Shown here piece after piece: positions 6,109 to 13,308 of a DNA stretch of 29,490 nt. The stretch comes from a virus, in IMG/VR virus record IMGVR_UViG_3300042306_000615, positions 1 to 29,490 of that record; one strand, given 5' to 3'. Both the position numbers and the translations under genes were made by a program. Position 1 is the first letter of the stretch, and each line of letters starts with the position of its first letter. Under the pieces are notes generated by a model. It did not search any database. It was not told where the DNA came from and was given only the letters and a program-made list of their open reading frames with translations.

Positions 6109-6461
6109 ACCTACTCGAATCAACGATACCATCCGGAGGGCGGAATCACCTTGACGCCCCCTGCCCAAAGTGCGGGGGGCGGCTCGCCCAATGCGAAGCC
6201 GGGAATGTTCCCGGAGCCGTCGCCTGCGAGGCATGCGGCTGGCAGGGAGAATGGAAGCGAACCAGCAATCCATGGGACATGGATGCGGGCGGCGCGGTCG
6301 CTCATTTCCTGCCTCATCGCGGCCGGCCATGGGGAGCGCGGGAGGGGCAGGTTCGGATGCGCGTCGATCTCGCCGAGAAGGGGCGGTGGACCATCGCCGC
6401 GCGGCGGGCCGGCCAGTCGCTTTCTGAGTGGCTGAGGAAGCTCGCAAACGACGCCAGCTAA
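6105..6461 (+). CDS. Zinc-ribbon protein with ribbon-helix-helix-like tail
   Basis: A 118-residue protein. 'CPKCGGRLAQC' (from about residue 23) and 'VACEACGWQGEW' (about 43-54) make a four-cysteine zinc ribbon. The last 35 residues ('RWTIAARRAGQSLSEWLRKL') resemble the helix pair of ribbon-helix-helix antitoxins and repressors. The start is fixed by a perfect AAGGAGG eight bases upstream, one of the few good Shine-Dalgarno sites in the window. This suggests a DNA-binding regulator; its target is unknown. It might be a host-derived addition, given the G+C-rich codon use. Confidence 0.65.
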   Translation: MNLLESTIPSGGRNHLDAPCPKCGGRLAQCEAGNVPGAVACEACGWQGEWKRTSNPWDMDAGGAVAHFLPHRGRPWGAREGQVRMRVDLAEKGRWTIAARRAGQSLSEWLRKLANDAS

Positions 6462-6490
6462 CCGAGAACAAGACATCGCTCCCAACCATG

Positions 6491-6518
6491 ACCCGCTCCG
6501 AGTTCGGAGCGGGTTTTT
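6491..6518 (+). terminator. Rho-independent terminator of the rightward cassette
   Basis: ACCCGCTCCGA (6491-6501) pairs with TCGGAGCGGGT (6504-6514), followed by TTTTTC. It ends the 5812-6461 unit before the convergent methyltransferase gene. Confidence 0.9.
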
Positions 6519-6572
6519 CGTTAGGATGCGCAGGGCGCGGCGGAGTGGCGTTGTCGGTCATGGTGGGAGGAT

Positions 6573-7352
6573 TTAGGCGTTGTGCAAAGAATCGACGCGC
6601 ATCATGCATCGGAGGATTTCGGCGGCGACTTGTGGCACGATGGCGTTTCCAAGCCCTCGCAGTCTGTCCACCCTTCGGGGTATCCCATCACTCGCTCGGC
6701 AAAGACCGGATGCAGGTAGAGTGGGCATGTCTCGGAGCGGCGTAAGCCTTCCACCATCTTCGCTCCCTTGTAAGCTTTCGATCCTCGGTATCTTGGCCTC
6801 GATGTCCCACGGTATTCCGAGGCGACTATCGTGGGCAGTAATCCATACTCGATCCCGTCGATGGATGGCACCAACGGCACAAGCCGGAATAACGGTCGCA
6901 GTCGCGGCGTAGCCGATGGCATCCAGGTCAGCAAGCACCTCGTCGAGTCCCATGCTGATGTGACCAGCAACATTTTCAGCAAGCACCCAACGGGGTCTTG
7001 CGGCCTCAATAATCCGGCGCATTTCTGGCCAGAGATGGCGAGCATCTTCTTCGCCGCGTCGTTCCCCGGCAGCACTGAAAGGCTGGCAAGGGTATCCGCC
7101 TGTAATAAGGTCGATTGTTCCATAGTTTTTCGGGTCTAGTTGTTTTACGTCCTCGCAGATGGGGACGGTTGGGAAGTTCTTGGCGAGGACTTGCCGCGCC
7201 CATGGGTCTATCTCGCAGAATGCCGCTGTCTTGATTCCGCCTACCATCTGAGCCGCAAGCGCGAATCCGCCGATGCCACTGAACAAATCCAGATGCACAA
7301 CAAGGCGTGGGAGGGCAACGCCGATAACGTCTGTGGCGAGTTCGAGCTTCAT
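6573..7352 (-). CDS. DNA (cytosine-5) methyltransferase
   Basis: A 259-residue enzyme that transfers a methyl group from SAM to C5 of cytosine. Motif I is 'DLFSGIGGF' (22-30), motif IV 'GGYPCQPFSAAGERRG' with catalytic Cys89, motif VI 'AENVAG' (Glu126), motif VIII 'HRRDRVWI' (164-171), and motifs IX/X 'RGLGNAIVPQVA'. The target-recognition region between VIII and IX is only about 50 residues, typical of small phage orphan enzymes; the target site cannot be deduced. No restriction enzyme gene is adjacent, so self-protection against host restriction is likely. The start at 7352 is chosen for the GGAGG about 12 bases upstream. Confidence 0.92.
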   Translation of the reverse strand: MKLELATDVIGVALPRLVVHLDLFSGIGGFALAAQMVGGIKTAAFCEIDPWARQVLAKNFPTVPICEDVKQLDPKNYGTIDLITGGYPCQPFSAAGERRGEEDARHLWPEMRRIIEAARPRWVLAENVAGHISMGLDEVLADLDAIGYAATATVIPACAVGAIHRRDRVWITAHDSRLGIPWDIEAKIPRIESLQGSEDGGRLTPLRDMPTLPASGLCRASDGIPRRVDRLRGLGNAIVPQVAAEILRCMMRVDSLHNA

Positions 7353-7377
7353 TTCCGGCGTGCCTCCACTATTGCGT

Positions 7378-7953
7378 TCACAGCCACCCCTCCGGCAAGA
7401 TGCACATGCTGAAATTAAGCGCCCCAAGGCGGGACATTTCCAAGTCGATCAATGCGTAGTATGCATCCCATTGCCTAGGGGGAACGGTCAGGCACCCTTC
7501 GGAACTTGTCCCGTTGATGCCGCCTCGGTGGTTGTTGTTCGCCGCGCCGTCACGCTTTGATCGGCCTTTCTCGCCGTCACGCTTAACGGGTAAAGCCTCG
7601 CCCATTGTTGCGGGTCTGAATGCGGGATGGCCGCTTTTCTTGCCTCGTTTGTGGTAGCCGCGGCGATAGGGGTAAATCCCCGGCAGGACGGTGGATATGC
7701 CCGTTTTGTAAAGGCTCGGGTCAGAGTTGAAGTTGAAGGAGGTAAACGTGCGGTCAGTGACGATGAAGGCGGCATCGTCATAGAATCCCCGGTCATTGCC
7801 GGGTTTGCCGAACGTGTTGGAATAGTAGCCGGGCGCGACAACTACGGTAACGGGCGCGATTTCCTTACCCTGATCACGGTGGAACTTCCGCATGGCGGAC
7901 AGGACTTTTTCACGCGGGGCTTGAGGGCGGTTGGGCGGGATTATACTGCTCAT
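7378..7953 (-). CDS. Candidate L,D-transpeptidase-fold lysis or wall enzyme
   Basis: A 191-residue protein. The C-terminal part has 'NHRGGINGTSSEGCLTVPP', which resembles the His-x-x-Gly ... Ser-x-Gly-Cys active site of YkuD/L,D-transpeptidase-like and DUF5675-like domains. The middle part, 'ISTVLPGIYPYRRG', also fits the strand that precedes that site. The N-terminal 40 residues are basic and may be disordered. It follows a lipoprotein and lies near a holin candidate in a lysis-type block where no other endolysin is visible, so it could act on peptidoglycan. Start at 7953 by its leader AACCAAAACAACC. Family assignment is moderate. Confidence 0.55.
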   Translation of the reverse strand: MSSIIPPNRPQAPREKVLSAMRKFHRDQGKEIAPVTVVVAPGYYSNTFGKPGNDRGFYDDAAFIVTDRTFTSFNFNSDPSLYKTGISTVLPGIYPYRRGYHKRGKKSGHPAFRPATMGEALPVKRDGEKGRSKRDGAANNNHRGGINGTSSEGCLTVPPRQWDAYYALIDLEMSRLGALNFSMCILPEGWL

Positions 7954-8030
7954 GGTTGTTTTGGTTAGCCACTCCGACCCGCCTAGCAATAAAGAAGCGA
8001 GGCTTTCCCGTTCGGCGGGCCGGAATGAAG

Positions 8031-8186
8031 TTATTTGGCGTCGAGGATTTCGATGGCGCGAAGGACAGATGGGGCGTCAATCATGGCGTCCTTTGAACCG
8101 TCCGCGTTGATGCGGACAGCGCAGGCGTTGAGGATCGGCGCGATGGAGAACAGGGCGGCGAGGTGGATTAGGCGGGGTAGTTTCAT
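8031..8186 (-). CDS. Small lipoprotein (Rz1-like candidate)
   Basis: A 51-residue protein. A basic start (MKLPR) is followed by a hydrophobic stretch and a lipobox, L-N-A-C, with the lipidated Cys at residue 22. The mature part is about 30 residues. Translation overlaps the upstream gene by ATGA (AAATGAAAC). Tiny outer-membrane lipoproteins near lysis genes are typical of o-spanins, but the mature part has no Pro-rich stretch, so other roles (for example superinfection exclusion) are possible. Confidence 0.7.
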   Translation of the reverse strand: MKLPRLIHLAALFSIAPILNACAVRINADGSKDAMIDAPSVLRAIEILDAK

Positions 8187-8362
8187 TTCAGTGTTACGGT
8201 TAGGTTTTCAGATACTTTCAGCGGGAGAATTTCGGCGTTGGATTGGAGGATGGCAGCGACTTCGGGCGACACAATCACGGATACGCCTTTAACCATGGCG
8301 GCGGCTTGGCAAGCGTTGATGATGGCTTGCACCTGATCGGAGTATTTCGGGCGATGGGTCAT
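8183..8362 (-). CDS. Small hypothetical phage protein
   Basis: A 59-residue protein: a helix 'YSDQVQAIINACQAAAM' then strands ('VSVIVSPEVAAIL', 'ENLTVTLK'). It ends in an ATGA overlap with the lipoprotein gene, which strongly supports both frames. No family is recognised. Its place between structural or lysis genes suggests a small accessory protein. Confidence 0.65.
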   Translation of the reverse strand: MTHRPKYSDQVQAIINACQAAAMVKGVSVIVSPEVAAILQSNAEILPLKVSENLTVTLK

Positions 8363-8368
8363 GATTAT

Positions 8369-8695
8369 TCAGTGAAAAGGTAGCTCCATGCGGTGATGTT
8401 CTTCTGAACTGTTGTAAATAGCGACGATAGTTTCTAGGGTCTTCGCATACGTGGCATAAGCTAGCCTGTTGCTGTTTCGCAAATAGTTCATAGCCTCGGC
8501 CATCGCGTTGAGGTCGTTGAGGTAGTCGGGGACATAAACCGCCCGAAAATCTGCGCCCGTGAAGTACTTTTCTATTAGCTTGCCATCAGGATTAAATACG
8601 CGCCAATAGAGATTTGGAAATTCTCGCGTGCCGTAGTTCTCGAAACGCCACCCGCATGCCTCCGCGATGGCAATTCTTTGCGCTTCGGGACTCAC
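8369..8695 (-). CDS. Conserved phage protein (DYLNDLNAMAEA motif), GTG start
   Basis: A 108-residue protein. It begins at the GTG at 8695, which overlaps the upstream stop as GTGA; an upstream in-frame ATG at 8767 lies well inside the previous gene and is rejected. 'IAIAEACGW' followed by 'VPDYLNDLNAMAEAMNYL' is a motif pair seen in many small proteins of phages of varied hosts. There is no assigned function. It forms an operon with the two following Ala/Glu-rich small proteins. Confidence 0.75.
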   Translation of the reverse strand: MSPEAQRIAIAEACGWRFENYGTREFPNLYWRVFNPDGKLIEKYFTGADFRAVYVPDYLNDLNAMAEAMNYLRNSNRLAYATYAKTLETIVAIYNSSEEHHRMELPFH

Positions 8696-9195
8696 TCGGT
8701 CCTCCCTTCTAGGGTGGCGAGGGCGGAATTCAACTTGGCAAGGAACTTGCAATCCTCGCACGGGCAATCAGCATCGACAACCTGCCCGCCGTATCCAGCG
8801 CGGATGTCGAGAGCAACGCCCGCCAGCGCGTCCCGTTGCGCCCGCGCCTCGGCAAGCTCGCGTTCGGATGTTTTATACCAATGGCAAATTTGAGGGAATC
8901 GCCTTAATACTCCAATAATGGAAAGCTGCTCCCAATTTTGCAAGTGAGCGTCTTTCGCGCTTTGAATGCAATCCGGTATTTCTTTCTCGTAGGATTCTAT
9001 CTCGCGCCTGAGCCGTGCGTTCTCGTCCTTCAAAACGCGCTTGTAGGACTTGGCGTGTTTGGTCGTCTCGTTCGCCTCGGCAAGCTCGCGCTCAAGCTGG
9101 CGGGCGAAGTCGGCACAAACCACCTCGTTTGATCCATTAACATCCATGGCCCACCGCTTTTCAGCATCCGTCCTCGGTGTCGGCGTATCACTCAC
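8692..9195 (-). CDS. Coiled-coil conserved phage protein, GTG start
   Basis: A 167-residue protein. The GTG at 9195 has a good AAGGAGGGC Shine-Dalgarno sequence about 9 bases upstream and overlaps the previous gene by 8 bases. The N-terminus 'DTPTPRTDAEKRW' and 'DFARQLERELAEA' are typical of a common phage family. Residues about 40-80 and 115-135 form coiled coils, and a late 'DCPCEDCKFL' could bind a metal. Function unknown. Confidence 0.75.
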   Translation of the reverse strand: MSDTPTPRTDAEKRWAMDVNGSNEVVCADFARQLERELAEANETTKHAKSYKRVLKDENARLRREIESYEKEIPDCIQSAKDAHLQNWEQLSIIGVLRRFPQICHWYKTSERELAEARAQRDALAGVALDIRAGYGGQVVDADCPCEDCKFLAKLNSALATLEGRTE

Positions 9196-9508
9196 CTTGC
9201 CCTCCTTTCGCCTTGGCAATCGCCGCTTTGCCTTTGGCAACCTCTTGCGAGAACCCATTCGTTCCTAGGTCGCTGACTCGCTGGACAAGAGTTTCCAGCG
9301 CCTCCAAAAGCTCGGGGCTTGCGGCGATTAGTCGGGCGTTTGCCTCTCCTCCAACATGGGGCGCGATGCATGCATATCCGATGTTGCCGAAATCATCGCC
9401 CTTGGGCTGATTTGGATCTGTGCGCCAAACCCTGAATGTTGGCGTTTTTTTGCCATTCTTTCCGTTGTTCGCGACAAGCCAAGGCCCCGGTGTGTGTGCT
9501 GCGTTCAT
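9188..9508 (-). CDS. Conserved phage protein (HTPGPW / ANARLIAASPELLEAL)
   Basis: A 106-residue protein. It starts 'MNAAHTPGPWLVANN' and contains 'GGEANARLIAASPELLEALE', a signature of a very common small phage family found in early or late accessory regions. The end is Lys/Ala/Gly rich. The start at 9508 is chosen because all family members start near the HTPGPW motif. There is no biochemical function known to me. Confidence 0.8.
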   Translation of the reverse strand: MNAAHTPGPWLVANNGKNGKKTPTFRVWRTDPNQPKGDDFGNIGYACIAPHVGGEANARLIAASPELLEALETLVQRVSDLGTNGFSQEVAKGKAAIAKAKGGQGE

Positions 9509-9528
9509 TGGTGCGCAACCCCTACCGC

Positions 9529-9963
9529 TTAGGAGATGACCTTGCAAGGAATTTTTTCACAAATCATCCCGCGCCACTGGCAGACCGTTTCCCCGCCGCT
9601 TGGCCCGTAAGCGGCGGAATGGTATTCGTGGGGCTGTGAAACGTGCTTGTCGCCCGGCCCTAGTCGCACAATGCGGCGGTTGCAATCCATGATGAGCGTG
9701 CCGGAAACCTGCGTGATTTCCTCCGCGAAGTCGTGGAAGTGCGCGCCCATTTTTGCAGCGCCGGAGGACATGAAGCGAACCGCTTGTCCTCCTTCAAGCG
9801 GCTCACGCCTCCACCAGACGGGAGCGCCTTCGGAAAGCGGGAACGCCTCCCACCTGTCGCTGGGGAGCGGTAGCTCAATCTTGACCGCACTCGGGCTTTG
9901 CGCGGCATAGAATCCGCAAAGTGCCTTGTCTAGCATCGCGTTTGCTGTATCAATCGCGCCCAT
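9529..9963 (-). CDS. Cupin-domain protein
   Basis: A 144-residue protein. 'HFHDFAEEITQVSG' fits cupin motif 1 (His-x-His, then Glu, then Gly), and 'GPGDKHVSQPHEYHSAAYG' fits motif 2 with two further His residues. The metal site therefore looks complete. Substrate unknown: cupins range from isomerases and dioxygenases to simple binding proteins. It overlaps the upstream membrane protein by 14 bases and sits in the lysis/accessory block. A cupin here is uncommon and may be a host-derived auxiliary gene or a structural decoration. Confidence 0.75.
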   Translation of the reverse strand: MGAIDTANAMLDKALCGFYAAQSPSAVKIELPLPSDRWEAFPLSEGAPVWWRREPLEGGQAVRFMSSGAAKMGAHFHDFAEEITQVSGTLIMDCNRRIVRLGPGDKHVSQPHEYHSAAYGPSGGETVCQWRGMICEKIPCKVIS

Positions 9964-10222
9964 TTTTGAGGCTTGTTAGAATCATTTCGATTTTGTCCAA
10001 GCGGTCTTTCGTTGAGCCGTCCAGCGCAATCACGTCACGCATGGCGGCAACGGTTCTCTCCGCAAGCGAAAGGATAGCGGCGTCCTTCTCTTTTATCGTC
10101 GCCACAAGCCCGTCTACCTGCGCGATAAGGTGGCGAATCCACAAAGCAGCAAGCACTATGGCACCACCCGCCCCGGTGATGGCGGCGAGCAGCTTCTCGA
10201 TTTCAAAGTTGGCCAAGATCAT
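9950..10222 (-). CDS. Membrane-anchored coiled-coil protein (i-spanin or lysis accessory candidate)
   Basis: A 90-residue protein. One hydrophobic segment (residues about 10-30, 'LLAAITGAGGAIVLAALWI') is followed by a long helix with heptads to the end. One membrane helix plus a coiled coil is the usual plan of i-spanins and of some holin-associated proteins. It is preceded by the two-helix holin candidate with an ATGA overlap. The lipoprotein at 8031 could be its outer-membrane partner, but they are not adjacent. Confidence 0.65.
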   Translation of the reverse strand: MILANFEIEKLLAAITGAGGAIVLAALWIRHLIAQVDGLVATIKEKDAAILSLAERTVAAMRDVIALDGSTKDRLDKIEMILTSLKNGRD

Positions 10223-10380
10223 TGCTTGTCGCGCGCAAAGTAGCCAAAGCCCATCATGCCCAGACCCGCCAGAAACGCGTCGAGGGAAAATACGGTTTTC
10301 GGGTCGTTGTCAAAGTGGTCGTTGAGTTCACCCGCAATGAGAGCGAGTCCCGCGAAGAATCCTGTTAGTGTGGTTTTCAT
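10219..10380 (-). CDS. Small two-helix membrane protein, holin candidate
   Basis: A 53-residue protein: 'TTLTGFFAGLALIAGEL' and 'FLAGLGMMGFGYFA' form two short hydrophobic segments separated by an acidic loop (NDHFDNDP). A Lys/Arg-containing tail follows. The size and topology fit a class II-like holin. It overlaps both neighbours by ATGA, supporting the frame. Phage small proteins with a membrane pair after tail genes are usually holins; this is inference. Confidence 0.6.
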   Translation of the reverse strand: MKTTLTGFFAGLALIAGELNDHFDNDPKTVFSLDAFLAGLGMMGFGYFARDKQ

Positions 10381-10649
10381 GGTAATGATTCGGTTTCTGT
10401 CAGAGTGCCATCCGCCAGCAAAGCGGCGAGAGCCGGGGCGATTTGAGGAAGTGTTGAATGCTCATCCGCAAGGGCGATGTAGCAGTTGCCGTCCGCGTCA
10501 GTGATGGCGCTTTCGACGGGCGGCATGCACGTTTCCGTTGTGGCGACTGTCGGGTTTTCCGGGTCGCTGAAATATGGGTAGCCGAACGCCGCGTCGATTT
10601 GAGCGCGGATGGCTTCATAAGCCTGCGGAGATGTGCGGAAGATTCTCAT
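10377..10649 (-). CDS. Small protein between tail-tip gene and holin candidate
   Basis: A 90-residue protein. 'YEAIRAQIDAAFGYP' then 'ADGNCYIALAD' and a helical end. It resembles small tail-fibre chaperone or assembly proteins only in position. No family is recognised. Start at 10649 by the ATGA overlap with the tail-tip gene stop. Confidence 0.65.
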   Translation of the reverse strand: MRIFRTSPQAYEAIRAQIDAAFGYPYFSDPENPTVATTETCMPPVESAITDADGNCYIALADEHSTLPQIAPALAALLADGTLTETESLP

Positions 10650-11413
10650 GGCGTGCCCCATTTGACTTTCAAATAATTCCGAACTTTGTCTTGTTCAGTC
10701 GAATTCAGGATGCGCCCGAAAGCGATTTTTTCGGCCAGCGCGTGATGGGTAAAGTTGGTGGGGGTGGTTGGGTTCAGCCCGCCAATCACGTAGCCCGTCG
10801 CGCCAGCCGGAGTCACGGATTGTGCTTGCGCCAAGCGTGTTCCGCCGTTTTTCCGGAATGCAATCTCGGTGGTCGAGTGTTCGGATGTGATGACATCCCA
10901 ATCACCGACCGTTTGGCTGATCGTTGTCGTTGGAATGTTGGAACCGTTACGGCGAAGCCCCCCCGTCCGGTTTATTTCTCCCGGACGGCCCATGCTAGCC
11001 CGCGTATCCCAGAAATATCGAATGTCTAAATCCGTGAGCAATTTGACGACGCTGAAAACGGTGCATGGAAAGTCGAAAACGGGCGACGTTTTGACTAGGC
11101 GATCGTCCGTGCCATCAAAGATGAGGCACCGTCCGTTGCTCGGTCCCGTGGTGGTGGAAAGCAATGGACGGTTTCCGGATACGGTTTGCGCGAGGATATG
11201 GGCGTTCGCGGATTTATCCACCCAGCGTGCCACGGCTTCACCGTTCGCGGCAGGAACAAATCCGCTGCCTGTATCGCGCAGAACGGTGCCGGCGTCCATC
11301 GCGTCTAACCAAACAGCAAGATTGGCGATTGATGAAGGCGTAAAAGACGGCGCGGGCGAGGTGCCGCGAGTTGTCGATCGCGTGGTTCCGCGAGTTGTTA
11401 GGCGGGTTGTCAT
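10646..11413 (-). CDS. LamG/concanavalin-like tail adhesin
   Basis: A 255-residue protein. After an unusual N-terminus of repeated TTR units (TTRLTTRGTTRSTTRG) comes a jelly-roll pattern: 'LAVWLDAMDAGTVL', 'ARWVDKSANAHILAQ', 'LIFDGTDDRLV', 'FSVVKLLTD', and a closing 'KIAFGRILNSTEQDKVRNYL'. This is characteristic of LamG-like carbohydrate-binding domains in tail-tip and fibre proteins. It is the last structural gene in the late operon before the lysis block, so it is a good candidate for receptor binding. Confidence 0.75.
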   Translation of the reverse strand: MTTRLTTRGTTRSTTRGTSPAPSFTPSSIANLAVWLDAMDAGTVLRDTGSGFVPAANGEAVARWVDKSANAHILAQTVSGNRPLLSTTTGPSNGRCLIFDGTDDRLVKTSPVFDFPCTVFSVVKLLTDLDIRYFWDTRASMGRPGEINRTGGLRRNGSNIPTTTISQTVGDWDVITSEHSTTEIAFRKNGGTRLAQAQSVTPAGATGYVIGGLNPTTPTNFTHHALAEKIAFGRILNSTEQDKVRNYLKVKWGTP

Positions 11414-12381
11414 TCGGGAAGCTCGGTGACGATGGCGGTGATGCTTGGCGTGGTTGACCCAGCGACATTTAGATTGATGGTCGAAAGCATTCCCACGTTT
11501 GTTCCGATGAGTTGCCCTGCGGCGGTGAATGAAATTGCGTTGTCGCCTGAGAAGTCAACGAACGTGCCCGCCGTGCCTCCCGTGAACGCGGATTCGGCAA
11601 GCGGCTCAATCAATCCAGCGCCATCGTATGCGGCCTTCAAAGCCGCTGAGAAGTGAGGTGTGACGATTGCGGAGGTGTTGAGGAGCGCGACGAGTTCGGC
11701 GCTTGTGGTGGTGATTGCGGCGTTTTCCCCACCCCCGGCAAGATTGGTTTCGGCAAGCGCGGTAACGATCCCGCTGCCGTTGTCGCCGGATTTCAACTCG
11801 GCTTCCATGAGCGCGGCGAAAGGCGCGTAAGCGTTGAGGGCGGCGATGAGTTGGCTGGCGGTGGTTGAAATCGCGTCGGCAGCACGGGCAAGCGTGACGC
11901 TGAATTTGAGATAGTCGGTCGTAGCGACGGAAAGCGCCTGCGTGGTTCCGCTTCCGGCAAGTAGCTCGATGCTGTAACTGTTAGCGAGTGATCCGGCGAC
12001 ATTGGCAACAATGCGGATGTCGTTGTGTGATCCCGTCATGCTGGTCGCAAGCTCGGCAGTATCGCCCGCGTTGCATGCGGGGGTAACGATGAAATCCAGC
12101 CCGGTTTGCGTGATTGCGAGAGTCTGGCTTTCGGCAGGGTCACCAATGGCAAAGGTGTAGCTATTGCCGGCGGTTCCGGGGTTCTTGGCGGTGAGGGTGA
12201 AAGCCCCGGTTTCAGTGTCGTCGTCCACGACTTCGGTAGCGGCGACGGGTCCGGCGGTGGCGTATTGAGCTTTGACAGTTCCGCTGCCAAACGTGCCTGA
12301 GACGGCAACGCTAAATTCGCGCCCGAATCCGATTGAGTTGATTGGAAAGTTTCCGTTTCCGGTAATGGTTAGATTGGTCAT
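11410..12381 (-). CDS. Repetitive tail-tip / fibre protein
   Basis: A 323-residue Thr/Ala/Gly-rich beta protein with no known enzyme motif. Two direct repeats are visible: residues about 171-217 and 224-269 share S-T-T-x3-L, A-L-N, L-K-x4-G-x-G-I and L-A-E-x4-G-G positions. A further pair, about 60-80 and 120-142, shares A-x-x-A-N-S-Y-[ST]-[FI]. Such repeats form extended fibre shafts. It lies between other tail proteins with ATGA and near-zero spacing. Confidence 0.7.
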   Translation of the reverse strand: MTNLTITGNGNFPINSIGFGREFSVAVSGTFGSGTVKAQYATAGPVAATEVVDDDTETGAFTLTAKNPGTAGNSYTFAIGDPAESQTLAITQTGLDFIVTPACNAGDTAELATSMTGSHNDIRIVANVAGSLANSYSIELLAGSGTTQALSVATTDYLKFSVTLARAADAISTTASQLIAALNAYAPFAALMEAELKSGDNGSGIVTALAETNLAGGGENAAITTTSAELVALLNTSAIVTPHFSAALKAAYDGAGLIEPLAESAFTGGTAGTFVDFSGDNAISFTAAGQLIGTNVGMLSTINLNVAGSTTPSITAIVTELPE

Positions 12382-12387
12382 GGTCGC

Positions 12388-13281
12388 TTAAAGTTCAAAT
12401 CCGTAAATGATGAGGTCAATGTCTGAAGTGTTTTCTTCAGCGGTAAATGTAAATGATGGCGAGGATTTGTCTCCAAATGCTGTGCCTGCGGTGTCCGTTA
12501 AAAGGTATGTAAATTGACGCGAGGTGTTTGCGTAAATTTCGCCTTTTTCAACATCGTTTCCATCTGTGTAAACGGCTTTCCCTGCCCTTGTAATAAACTC
12601 CACCATTACCTGAAAGTTTGATGGTATTGAATTATTTTGCCAATCATTGCCGGATTCGCTCGTCAGCAAGACGCCGCTTGTCACCACGCCAGTCGTGGTG
12701 TTGGCGCTAGTCGTGGCGGTTGTTATTCCAGTGCATGTCCCGTTATCGAGAGAGATGTTAAGCGTTGCATCACTTGGCGAATTGAATACGGGTGTTCCGT
12801 TAATTGTTTCGTCTGGTTTGGCGGTTAAGCTGATAGCGGTTGATGTCCCGCCAACCGTGTATTTTGCGGAAATTGCTGTATTTGACTGAATCGCCGTCCT
12901 TACCTTGCCAGCCCATGTTGCCGCCGTGTCCGCGCTCAAGACTGCAACGGAAAGCGTAATGGGTGATCCAGCGATGCTAGCTCCCGTGACAACAACCTGA
13001 GCATCGCCGCTCGCTGTGATCGTCCCTTGCGCTGTGGCTGTCTCAACCTGCGCGGTTCCGGCCACCCATGCGTCCGTCCCGGTGGTGTCGCCGGTTGCGA
13101 AATTGATTACAAAATCAGAACCCTCAGCGATGATAGCGCGGACGGAATAACCGATGTTGCACTGTGGGAGGGAAACTTGCTGCAATCCATTCCCAAGCTG
13201 AACATCGTTTTGCACGTTATTTCCCTCGGGTGTGACGTTGGTTCGTGCGCCGTAAAAAGCCGTTGTTTGGGATAGCCTCAC
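12388..13281 (-). CDS. Tail protein with Ig-like/beta-sandwich domain, GTG start
   Basis: A 297-residue beta-rich protein starting at the GTG at 13281. Residues about 85-155 ('GDAQVVVTGASIAGSPITLS', 'TAATWAGKVRTAIQ', 'ISAKYTVGGTSTAISLTAK') match a recurrent domain of phage tail proteins in which a strand pair is followed by a helix. Thr-rich throughout; ends in 'DIDLIIYGFEL'. It is a structural tail-tip or fibre component. The upstream intergenic sequence contains TTTTGACACC. Confidence 0.7.
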   Translation of the reverse strand: MRLSQTTAFYGARTNVTPEGNNVQNDVQLGNGLQQVSLPQCNIGYSVRAIIAEGSDFVINFATGDTTGTDAWVAGTAQVETATAQGTITASGDAQVVVTGASIAGSPITLSVAVLSADTAATWAGKVRTAIQSNTAISAKYTVGGTSTAISLTAKPDETINGTPVFNSPSDATLNISLDNGTCTGITTATTSANTTTGVVTSGVLLTSESGNDWQNNSIPSNFQVMVEFITRAGKAVYTDGNDVEKGEIYANTSRQFTYLLTDTAGTAFGDKSSPSFTFTAEENTSDIDLIIYGFEL

Positions 13282-13308
13282 AGTCTTTGGGCGGTGTCAA
13301 AACAAGCG

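Noticed and set aside
5629-6609. A 326-codon minus-strand open frame
   Set aside because: It lies opposite two coupled rightward genes with a Shine-Dalgarno site, zinc ribbon and terminator; its own translation is low-complexity Arg/Ala/Gly/Pro without domains.
7981-8030. Hairpin CCCG-N5-CGGG after the lipoprotein gene as terminator
   Set aside because: The stem is only four pairs and no T-tract follows.
10869-11429. A 186-codon plus-strand open frame
   Set aside because: It is antisense to the LamG-like adhesin and has no domain or leader of its own.
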